Of a DNA stretch of 6,941 nt, positions 1 through 5,997 are shown piece by piece. The notes below the pieces were generated by a model. The model was given only the letters and a program-made list of their open reading frames with translations. It had not been told where the DNA came from and searched no databases. Within the stretch, counting starts at the first letter, position 1. Each line of letters begins with the position of its first letter. The stretch comes from Paracoccaceae bacterium (GTDB lineage Bacteria > Pseudomonadota > Alphaproteobacteria > Rhodobacterales > Rhodobacteraceae), in NCBI GenBank assembly GCA_026997055.1, contig JALWJU010000154.1, positions 1-6,941 on the forward strand. The letters are read 5' to 3'. Made by a program: the position numbers and the translations under genes.

Positions 1-1050
1 GTAGCCGAGCCGACCTGGCTTGACCACCTTGCCACTCCGTTTGCCGATTCCGAGGTTGTCGCTGCCGGGGGTTATGTGCGTGGACGCAACGGGATTTCTT
101 ATCAGTACCGTGCCGCGCTGGTCGGCTGGACCGGCGAGGAAGTGGCGCTGGAAGTGGTGGGTGAGGCTCCCCGGATCGTCGCGCCGCCGCCCGGTCATGC
201 GGTCAAGACCATGGGCACCAACTGCGCCTTTCGCCGTCACAATGTGTCTCTAATGGGCGGGTTAGACCCTGCTTTCCGGTTTTTCCACGACGAAACGGAT
301 CTCAACATGCGCCTCGCCGGGGCCGGCGGCAGGACCGCCGTGGTACCGCTGGCGCAGGTGCATCACGGCTATGCCGCTTCGGATCGGCGCGCCTCGGACC
401 GGGCGCCGCGCTCGCTCAGGGAGATCGGCGCTTCCAGCATGGTGTTCTTGCGCAAGCACGCGCCGGAGCAGGACTGGCCCGGCGCGCTGGAGCGTCTGCG
501 CGCGGAGCAGCGCCGGCGCCTGCTGGTCCACATGGTGCGCGGCGGGCTGGAGCCGCGCGATGTCGGCAGGCTTCTGGAAGGGCTGGAAGAGGGGATCGCC
601 GAGGGCCGCCGGCGTGTCCTTGTCCCCCTGCCGCCTCTTGTCGGGAGTGGCGCGCCCTTTCTTCCCTTTGCCCGGGCCAGCCGCTCCTGCCGGTCTGTCT
701 GCCTTGCCGGTCGAAGCTGGAGCCGCCGGCGCCTGCGCGCCCGGGCGCTGGACGCGGTGCGGGCGGGCGATGTCGCTTCGGTCTTTCGCTTCAGCCCGAC
801 CGCGCTTTACCACGATGTGCGCTTCGTGCGCGACGGCTACTGGCTGCAAAGGGGCGGGCTGTTTGGCCGCGCTGAGCGGAGCGAGCCCGTATTCCGGTTC
901 GTATCCTTCCGCAACAGGGTGGCGCAGGAATGGGCGCGTGTTGCGAAGTTGCGCCAAAAGGCGGATTTTTCCCCTCGGCAGATGACGGCGGGAAGCATAA
1001 GGTCTAGCATTAAGGAAAATGAAAGAGTAACGCCGGAAAGTGGCGGGTGA
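1..1050 (+). CDS. Glycosyltransferase family 2 (GT-A fold), 5'-truncated by the window edge
   Basis: The reading frame is open from the first base and ends at TGA 1048-1050, leaving 349 residues; the start and the N-terminal nucleotide-sugar half lie upstream. Counting from the first codon, the visible part has the second half of a GT2 catalytic domain: G23-G24 before a conserved VRGRNG, MGTNCAFRR (71-79), MGGLDPAFRFF (85-95) and the acid motif DETDLNMRL (97-105), then PLAQVHHG (116-123). In GT2 enzymes this ED-type motif supplies the catalytic base. A C-terminal region rich in Arg ends in a block around FRFSPTALYHDVRF and GYWLQRGGLFGR that I recall from Rhodobacteraceae relatives. No membrane segment is visible, so it is probably cytosolic or peripheral. 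Donor and acceptor cannot be told. The last 25 or so residues are coded by unusually AT-rich DNA and may be a non-conserved tail. A GTG at 76 is only an internal codon of this longer frame. Confidence 0.9.
   Translation, partial: VAEPTWLDHLATPFADSEVVAAGGYVRGRNGISYQYRAALVGWTGEEVALEVVGEAPRIVAPPPGHAVKTMGTNCAFRRHNVSLMGGLDPAFRFFHDETDLNMRLAGAGGRTAVVPLAQVHHGYAASDRRASDRAPRSLREIGASSMVFLRKHAPEQDWPGALERLRAEQRRRLLVHMVRGGLEPRDVGRLLEGLEEGIAEGRRRVLVPLPPLVGSGAPFLPFARASRSCRSVCLAGRSWSRRRLRARALDAVRAGDVASVFRFSPTALYHDVRFVRDGYWLQRGGLFGRAERSEPVFRFVSFRNRVAQEWARVAKLRQKADFSPRQMTAGSIRSSIKENERVTPESGG
982..1010 (+). promoter_or_regulatory. Candidate sigma-70-type promoter for galU (weak)
   Basis: ATGACG (982-987) and TAGCAT (1005-1010) each match the -35 and -10 consensus at four of six positions, with a 17-bp spacer. 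They sit in the AT-rich 3' end of the upstream glycosyltransferase gene, about 100 nt before the galU start. The matches are poor and the placement is by eye; transcription could equally run through from gene 1. Confidence 0.2.
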
Positions 1051-1064
1051 AACGTAACGACATT

Positions 1065-1082
1065 ACCTGTTTCGGGGCAGGT
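1065..1082. repeat. Short dyad in the galU leader (ACCTG-N8-CAGGT)
   Basis: ACCTG (1065-1069) and CAGGT (1078-1082) are perfect inverted arms around an 8-nt centre, 26 nt before the galU ATG and just ahead of its ribosome binding site. The outer half-sites look like those of LuxR-type boxes, and the 18-bp span equals that of a TraR box, but five-base arms are common by chance. There is no T-run after it, so it is not an intrinsic terminator. Confidence 0.25.
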
Positions 1083-1108
1083 CAACAGGATGAACAAGAG
1101 GTAATATC

Positions 1109-2002
1109 ATGCCCAGGAAAGTAACCAAAGCGATATTTCCGGTAGCTGGGCTCGGCACGCGGTTCCTGCCGGCGACCAAGTCGATTCCCAAGGAGATCAT
1201 GACCCTGGTGGACCGCCCGTTGATTCAGTACGCGATCGACGAGGCGCGAGCGGCGGGGATCAAGGAATTCATCTTTGTCACTTCGCGCGGCAAGGGGGCG
1301 CTGGAGGATTACTTCGACAATGCGCCGGTGCTCGAGCAGGAATTGCGCAAGAAAGGCAAGACCGAGCTTCTCGAGACATTGAAGAACACCAATATGGACA
1401 GCGGCGCCATCGCCTATATCCGCCAGCACAAGGCCCTGGGTCTGGGCCATGCGGTGTGGTGTGCCCGCCGGCTGATCGCCAACGAGCCCTTCGCCGTGAT
1501 CCTGCCCGATGACGTGATCGCCGCCGAGAAGCCCTGCCTGCAGCAGATGGTCGAGGCCTATGAGGAAACCGGCGGCTCGATGGTCGCGGCGATGGAGGTG
1601 GCACCGGACAAGGCGCATCTCTACGGGGTGCTCGACCTGGATCAGGACATGGGCAAGATCGTGCATGTCAAGGGCATGGTGGAAAAGCCCGAGCCGGGCA
1701 AGGCGCCCTCCAGCCTTGCGGTGATCGGGCGCTATATCCTCAGCCCCAAGGTCCTGCAGAACCTGAACCGGATCAAGAGTGGCGCCGGGGGCGAGATTCA
1801 GCTGACCGACGCCATTGCCCGGGAGATCGAAGAGGGGCGCGATGTCTATGGTTACCGCTTCGATGGTCAGCGCTTCGATTGCGGGTCCAAGGCAGGCTTC
1901 CTGCAGGCCACGGTTTCCTTTGCGCTGGCGCGGCCGGACCTGCGCGACGAGCTCGCCCAATACCTGCACACGGTTACCGAGCATTCCAAGGCTGCGGAAT
2001 AG
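1109..2002 (+). CDS. galU: UTP--glucose-1-phosphate uridylyltransferase
   Basis: This enzyme makes UDP-glucose and pyrophosphate from UTP and glucose 1-phosphate in the cytosol, supplying the donor for glucosyl transfer and for UDP-galactose or UDP-glucuronate. The 297-residue length is normal for bacterial GalU. Visible motifs are the nucleotide-binding loop GLGTRFLPATKSIPKE (14-29) with K24 and K28, QHKALGLGHAVW (106-117), LPDDV (132-136, metal-binding acid region), MVEKP (190-194), IGRY (206-209), GEIQLTDAI (228-236) and FDCGSKAGF (256-264). The ATG at 1109 follows AAGAGGT (1096-1102) by six bases, the clearest Shine-Dalgarno in the window, so the start is well supported. It lies 58 nt after gene 1 and 21 nt before gene 3, so it probably leads or joins the operon. 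Placement among glycosyltransferases suggests it serves the local glycan pathway; whether the genome has another galU copy cannot be seen. CugP-type or glucose-1-phosphate thymidylyltransferase identity is unlikely given the full GalU signature. Confidence 0.97.
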   Translation: MPRKVTKAIFPVAGLGTRFLPATKSIPKEIMTLVDRPLIQYAIDEARAAGIKEFIFVTSRGKGALEDYFDNAPVLEQELRKKGKTELLETLKNTNMDSGAIAYIRQHKALGLGHAVWCARRLIANEPFAVILPDDVIAAEKPCLQQMVEAYEETGGSMVAAMEVAPDKAHLYGVLDLDQDMGKIVHVKGMVEKPEPGKAPSSLAVIGRYILSPKVLQNLNRIKSGAGGEIQLTDAIAREIEEGRDVYGYRFDGQRFDCGSKAGFLQATVSFALARPDLRDELAQYLHTVTEHSKAAE

Positions 2003-2023
2003 GCGCCGTCCGGTGACAGGCTG

Positions 2024-3247
2024 ATGGGTGCGAGGGCGCGCCTTCTGGATCTGACGCGGCTGGTGTCGCGGGTGGGAGGCGGGGCGATGACCGGCATCGA
2101 CCGGGTGGAGGCCGCCTATCTGTCGCATCTGAGCGCCGCGCCGGAGCCGCTATTCGCACTGGTGCGCACGGCGCTGGGCTTCGTCCTGCTGGATCGGGGG
2201 GGGGTCGAGGCCCTGCATTCGCGCCTTTCGGGGCGCGCCTCCTGGGGGCCGCCCGATCTGCTGTCGCGCCTGACCCACCGTCGCGCCCCGATGCGCCGGC
2301 GTGCCGAAAGCGACCTGCGCCGCCTGGCTCTGGCGCGCTCGGGCCGCAAGGGGCTGGCCCGGATGCTTGCGCGTCACCTGCCGGAGGGCACGGTCTGGCT
2401 CAATGTCGGCCATAGCAACCTGTCCGATGACGTCTTTGCCGCGGTCCGTGCCGCCGGCGGGCAGGCGCATGTGATGGTGCATGACATGATCCCGCTCGAG
2501 CATCCCGAATACCAGCGCCCCGGCACCGTGGCGCTTTTCGAGCGCCGGATGCGGGCGGTTTCGCGCCGGGCCGACCTGGTGATCTACAATTCCGCCGCCA
2601 GCCGGCGGGCTGCGGAGCGGTACTTTTCCGAATGGGGGCGGATACCGCCGGGGCTGGTGGCACATCTGGGCATCGAGGTGCGGGAGCCCGCGCCCGATGC
2701 CCTGCCCGCCGGACTCGACCTCGCCACGCCATATTTCGTCGCCCTGGGCACGATCGAGCCGCGCAAGAACCACGCCCTGCTGCTGGATATCTGGGAGGAT
2801 CTGACCGCGCATGGCCCGGCGCCCAATCTCTATATCGTCGGCAATCGCGGCTGGAACAACCAGGCCGTCTTCGCCCGGCTCGACGCCCGTCCCCGGGGCG
2901 TGATCGAGCTCGATCGCCTGTCCGACGGCGCCGTGGCCGCCCTGCTCCAGGGCGCTCGGGCGCTGCTTTTTCCGAGCCATGCCGAAGGCTTCGGCCTGCC
3001 TCCCTGCGAGGCGCACGCCCTGGGTACGCCGGTGGTCGCCTCCGATCTGCCGGTGATCCGCGAAATCCTTGGCAACATTCCCATTTACGCGAGTCCCGCG
3101 GATATGTATTCTTGGCGCAAAACGATACAGGCCCTGGCAGAAGAAACGGAAACGAGGCAATCCACGTCCACGGGGGGAGGACAGGGCGCCGGTCCGGCGC
3201 TCCCCACCTGGGAAGAGCACTTCAACCAGGTCTTAAGGGTATCGTGA
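2024..3247 (+). CDS. Glycosyltransferase family 4 (GT-B fold, 'family 1' Pfam type)
   Basis: This is a retaining GT-B enzyme of 407 residues that transfers a sugar from an activated donor. The N-terminal half carries TGIDRVEAAY (23-32) and HDMIPLEHPEY (153-163). The C-terminal donor-binding half carries GTIEPRKNH (242-250), VGNRGWNN (272-279) and FPSHAEGFGLPPCEA (316-330), in which E321 and E329 form the EX7E motif of GT4 retaining transferases. K248 in PRKNH is the usual phosphate-binding lysine. No signal peptide or membrane segment is seen. Residues about 376-394 form a low-complexity Ser/Thr/Gly linker before a closing PTWEEHFNQVL block, which in my memory of relatives is a normal C-terminus. 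ATG 2024 is 21 nt after the galU stop; the Shine-Dalgarno is weak (ACAGG), but no other in-frame ATG, GTG or TTG lies between the galU stop and it. The sugar specificity is unknown. A G9 run lies at codons 58-61. Confidence 0.93.
   Translation: MGARARLLDLTRLVSRVGGGAMTGIDRVEAAYLSHLSAAPEPLFALVRTALGFVLLDRGGVEALHSRLSGRASWGPPDLLSRLTHRRAPMRRRAESDLRRLALARSGRKGLARMLARHLPEGTVWLNVGHSNLSDDVFAAVRAAGGQAHVMVHDMIPLEHPEYQRPGTVALFERRMRAVSRRADLVIYNSAASRRAAERYFSEWGRIPPGLVAHLGIEVREPAPDALPAGLDLATPYFVALGTIEPRKNHALLLDIWEDLTAHGPAPNLYIVGNRGWNNQAVFARLDARPRGVIELDRLSDGAVAALLQGARALLFPSHAEGFGLPPCEAHALGTPVVASDLPVIREILGNIPIYASPADMYSWRKTIQALAEETETRQSTSTGGGQGAGPALPTWEEHFNQVLRVS
2196..2204 (+). repeat. Homopolymeric G9 tract in the GT4 gene
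   Basis: Nine consecutive G residues cover codons R58 to V61 of the GT4 gene. The frame is intact at this length. Tracts of this kind can slip during replication and also cause sequencing errors. Confidence 0.9.
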
Positions 3248-3285
3248 TAGGCTGACGGGCGCGGGCGGCTGCCGAGAGGGAAGAG

Positions 3286-4296
3286 ATGGGTGCAATAAGC
3301 TCATACCGGTTGCGGTTGCAGCGCAAGCGCTGGCGCATCCGGGCCTTTCGCAAACGGCGCGAGTTGACAGCTGTCAACAACCGCACCGGCAGGATCGCTC
3401 CCGGGGATATCCTGGTCTTTTCCACCCTGCGCAACGAGCGCGTGCGCCTGCCGTATTTCCTGCGCTATTACCGCAACATGGGGGTCAACCACTTCCTGAT
3501 CGTGGATAACGGCTCGGACGACGGATCGGCCGAATACCTGCAGGAGCAGAAGGATGTTTCGCTCTGGACCACCACCCACAGCTACAAGCGCGCGCGCTTC
3601 GGGGTGGACTGGCTGAACTGGCTGCAGCGAAAATATGCTCACGGTCACTGGTGCCTGGTGGTCGATCCGGACGAGTTCCTGGTCTATCCGTTCTGTGATA
3701 CCCGCCCCCTGCGCGCGCTTACCGACTGGCTCGATGCCTCTTCGATCCGCTCCTTTGGCGCCATGCTGCTGGACATGTATCCCAAGGGGCCGCTGGGCGC
3801 ACAGCCTTACCGCGAGGGGCAGGATCCGTTCGAGATCGCCGGCTGGTTCGACAGCGGCAATTACATGATCCGGAAGAACGGGAAGTTCGGCAATCTGTGG
3901 ATCCAGGGCGGCCCGCGCACCCGCGCCTTCTTCTCGGATAATCCCGAGCGCAGTCCGGCGCTGAACAAGATCCCCCTGGTCAGGTGGGATCGGCGCTACA
4001 CCTATGTCAGCTCGACCCACATGCTTCTGCCCCGCGGGCTCAATCTGGTATATGACGAATGGGGCGGGGAGAAGGCCTCGGGCTGCCTCCTGCACGCGAA
4101 GTTTCTCGATACTTTCGCCGCCAAGGCCGAAGAGGAACTCACGCGCCGCCAGCATTATGCCAACAGCCACGAATACCGGGCCTATGAAGCGCGCCTCAGG
4201 GAAAATCCCGATCTCTGGTGCCGGTGGAGCGAGAAATACATCAACTGGCGCCAGCTGGAGATCCTCGGCCTGATGTCGAAAGGGAACTGGGCATGA
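3286..4296 (+). CDS. Family 2-like glycosyltransferase (Glyco_tranf_2_4 type, PF13704-like)
   Basis: The 336-residue product has a GT-A signature of the short GT2 variant: TLRNE (47-51), LPYFLRYYRNMGVNHFLIVD (55-74) running into NGSDDGS (75-81), and the DXD metal site VDPDEFLVYP (126-135; D127 and D129). Downstream are GGPRTR (208-213), LNKIPLVRW (226-234), a THMLLPRGL block around H245 and LLHAKFL (268-274), all features I recall in the Glyco_tranf_2_4 family. The substrate is unknown. Residues 8-25 hold 11 Arg or Lys, a strongly basic amphipathic stretch that could bring the protein to anionic membrane lipids (inference); there is no signal peptide or transmembrane helix. ATG 3286 follows GAGAGGG (3274-3280) by five bases, supporting this start. 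The stop overlaps the start of the GT14 gene as ATGA, implying translational coupling. A perfect 16-bp palindrome lies in codons 26-31. Confidence 0.88.
   Translation: MGAISSYRLRLQRKRWRIRAFRKRRELTAVNNRTGRIAPGDILVFSTLRNERVRLPYFLRYYRNMGVNHFLIVDNGSDDGSAEYLQEQKDVSLWTTTHSYKRARFGVDWLNWLQRKYAHGHWCLVVDPDEFLVYPFCDTRPLRALTDWLDASSIRSFGAMLLDMYPKGPLGAQPYREGQDPFEIAGWFDSGNYMIRKNGKFGNLWIQGGPRTRAFFSDNPERSPALNKIPLVRWDRRYTYVSSTHMLLPRGLNLVYDEWGGEKASGCLLHAKFLDTFAAKAEEELTRRQHYANSHEYRAYEARLRENPDLWCRWSEKYINWRQLEILGLMSKGNWA
3363..3378. repeat. Perfect 16-bp palindrome, GTTGACAGCTGTCAAC
   Basis: The two 8-base arms are exact reverse complements with no spacer. It lies within codons 26-31 of the glycosyltransferase that starts at 3286, about 78 nt into the gene. 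Each strand contains the -35 consensus TTGACA. It could be an operator-like site, but one such palindrome per window has a chance expectation near 0.1 at uniform base composition. Confidence 0.6.
4280..4285 (+). promoter_or_regulatory. Ribosome binding site that fixes the GT14 start
   Basis: AAGGGA lies seven bases before ATG 4293. It sits inside the last codons of the preceding gene and supports starting the GT14 protein at 4293, where the glycosyltransferase fold begins (MSVGFVMLVH), instead of at the in-frame ATG 4218, which would add 25 residues read out of frame from the conserved end of gene 4. Confidence 0.7.
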
Positions 4297-5990
4297 GTGT
4301 CGGCTTCGTCATGCTGGTCCACGAGGCACTGAACCGGGCCGAGCAGGTCGCGCGCCACTGGTCGCAGAAGGGCTGCCCGGTGGTGATTCATGTGGACAGG
4401 CGGGTGCCGCGTGCCGAATATGACGCCTTTGTCCAGAACCTCTCCGACTTCGACAATATCCTGTTTTCCACCCGACACCGCTGCGAATGGGGCACATGGT
4501 CGCTGGTCGAGGCGACGATCACCGCGACCCGTCTGATGCTCCGGCGTTTTGCCGAGGTGCGTCATGTCTACCTGGCTTCGGGCTCCTGCCTGCCGCTGAG
4601 ACCGGTGGAGGAACTGATCGCCTATCTCGAAGAACGACCGCTGACAAACTTCATCGAAAGCGTCACCACCGAAGATGTGCCCTGGACCGTCGGCGGGCTC
4701 GATTCGGAGCGCTTTACCCTGCGCTTTCCCTTTTCCTGGAAGCGCCACCGGCGGCTGTTTGACGGCTATGTAAAGCTGCAGCGCAAGGTCGGCTTCAGGC
4801 GGCGTATCCCGCCCGGCCTGGTGCCGCATATGGGCAGCCAATGGTGGTGCCTGACCCGCCAGACCCTGACCACGATCTTCGACGACCCGGATTACGAGGA
4901 ATATGTCCGCTACTTCCGCAAGGTGTGGATTCCGGACGAGAGCTATTTCCAGACCATGGTGCGGCTCTATTCGGCCAATATCGAAAGCCGCTCGCTGACG
5001 CTTTCCAAGTTCGATTTTCAGGGCAAGCCGCATATCTTCTACGACGATCACCTGCAGCTGTTGCGCCGCTCCGATTGCTTCGTCGCGCGCAAGATCTGGC
5101 CTCATGCGGACAGGCTCTATCAGAGCTTCCTGTCGGAATCCGCCGGTACCGTGACCCGGGCCGAGCCCAATCCGGGCAAGATCGACCGGCTTTTCTCCAA
5201 GGCGGTCGAGCGGCGCACCAGGGGGCGGCCAGGTCTCTACATGCAGAGCCGTTTTCCCAATCAGGACTGGGAAAACGGCAAGACCAGCGCGCAATATTCG
5301 GTATTTCAGGGCTTTGCCGAACTGTTCGAGGATTTCGAAGCCTGGCTGGGCCGGGTCGTGGGCGCGCGGGTGCATGGCCACCTCTTCGCTCCGGAGCGGG
5401 TGGAATTCGCCGCCGGTGCCGAGGTCTTTTCCGGCGCCCTGACCGACAGCGCCGCCATTCGCGATTACAATCCCCGCGCCTTCTTCACCAACCTGATCTG
5501 GAACACCCGCGGCGAGCGCCAGTGCTTCCAGTACGGCCCCCGCGACAATCAGGAGGTCGGTTGGTTCATGGCTACCGATCCCAATGCCCAGATCTCCGTC
5601 ATTTCCGGCGCCTGGGCGGTGCCGCTGTTTCACTCGAACAGGGACTTTTCCGAGATACGCAAGGAGGCGGCGCGGCTGCAGAAGATCGAGAGCGAATTTC
5701 TCGATACCCTGCGTTCGCCCTGGGCCAAGGCCAGGGTGCGGATATGGACCATGGCCGATTTCGTCGAGGCGCCGATGGAGCCCCTGCAGACGATCATCGA
5801 CGAGATCGGTGCCCGCTCCGCCCACCGGCTGACCGCTGCGCCGCGCATGGTGCCGCTGGATGGTTTCGGGCAATTTCTGCAGAATCTGAAGAATCAGGGA
5901 ATGCACCCCCATCTCATGGGCGATTTCCCTACCGGCATCGCCACCGTGCAGAATCGCCCGTCGGCCGGAAAACCCTATCTTGTAAAGTGA
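4293..5990 (+). CDS. GT14 (core-2/I-branching, beta-1,6-N-acetylglucosaminyltransferase-like) with C-terminal domain of unknown function
   Basis: From ATG 4293 the protein is 565 residues. Residues 1 to about 285 match the Branch (GT14) family: VMLVHE (6-11), VVIHVDRR (30-37), a W67-G-T-W stretch, YLASGSCLPLRP (93-104), HMGSQWWCLTR (179-189) and IPDESYFQTMV (213-223). In mammalian core-2 enzymes the PDE glutamate is the catalytic base, so E216 is the likely counterpart (from memory). The family includes GlcNAc and xylosyl transferases; the donor here is not decidable. The fold begins at residue 1 with no membrane anchor, unlike Golgi relatives, so it is probably cytosolic. Residues about 300-565 have no enzyme motif I recognise; I recall this extension as Pfam DUF5927/DUF5928 in Rhodobacteraceae, unverified. 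Conserved-looking blocks include DWENGKTSAQYSVFQGF (325-341) and NTRGERQCFQYGPRDNQ (404-420). It overlaps gene 4 by four bases and is seven bases from the sulfotransferase, so tightly co-expressed. Confidence 0.9.
   Translation: MSVGFVMLVHEALNRAEQVARHWSQKGCPVVIHVDRRVPRAEYDAFVQNLSDFDNILFSTRHRCEWGTWSLVEATITATRLMLRRFAEVRHVYLASGSCLPLRPVEELIAYLEERPLTNFIESVTTEDVPWTVGGLDSERFTLRFPFSWKRHRRLFDGYVKLQRKVGFRRRIPPGLVPHMGSQWWCLTRQTLTTIFDDPDYEEYVRYFRKVWIPDESYFQTMVRLYSANIESRSLTLSKFDFQGKPHIFYDDHLQLLRRSDCFVARKIWPHADRLYQSFLSESAGTVTRAEPNPGKIDRLFSKAVERRTRGRPGLYMQSRFPNQDWENGKTSAQYSVFQGFAELFEDFEAWLGRVVGARVHGHLFAPERVEFAAGAEVFSGALTDSAAIRDYNPRAFFTNLIWNTRGERQCFQYGPRDNQEVGWFMATDPNAQISVISGAWAVPLFHSNRDFSEIRKEAARLQKIESEFLDTLRSPWAKARVRIWTMADFVEAPMEPLQTIIDEIGARSAHRLTAAPRMVPLDGFGQFLQNLKNQGMHPHLMGDFPTGIATVQNRPSAGKPYLVK
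5248..5279. repeat. Perfect 12-bp inverted repeat with 8-nt loop inside the GT14 gene
   Basis: GCCGTTTTCCCA (5248-5259) and TGGGAAAACGGC (5268-5279) are exact reverse complements around the loop ATCAGGAC. The transcript could form a 12-bp hairpin covering codons 319-329 (S319 to G329), at the junction between the GT14 domain and the unknown C-terminal domain. No T-run follows on either strand, so it is not a standard terminator. Confidence 0.85.
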
Positions 5991-5997
5991 GCCCCGG

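Noticed and set aside
2902..2915. Perfect 14-bp palindrome GATCGAGCTCGATC in the GT4 gene
   Set aside because: About 0.4 such 14-mers are expected in a window of this length by chance, and the sequence simply encodes VIELDR with common codons.
3184..3202. GC-rich hairpin (stem GCGCCG/CGGCGC with a G-T and a further G-C pair) near the end of the GT4 gene
   Set aside because: No T-run follows, it lies about 45 nt before the stop inside coding sequence, and short GC-only stems are common in this composition. Not called as a terminator or attenuator.
2150..3220. Minus-strand open frame of 356 codons opposite the GT4 gene
   Set aside because: Same cause: a shadow of a gene with intact EX7E and GTIEPRKNH motifs. 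No ribosome site or recognisable domain.
4218..4292. Upstream in-frame ATG for the GT14 protein
   Set aside because: The added 25 residues lie wholly within the end of gene 4 and precede the natural beginning of the fold. ATG 4293 has a good Shine-Dalgarno and the common ATGA overlap.
5896..5930. Nested inverted repeats AGGGAA/TTCCCT and CCCAT/ATGGG near the end of the GT14 gene
   Set aside because: Arms of five and six bases separated by mismatched stretches are within chance expectation, and no terminator tail follows; the next gene starts 68 nt later.
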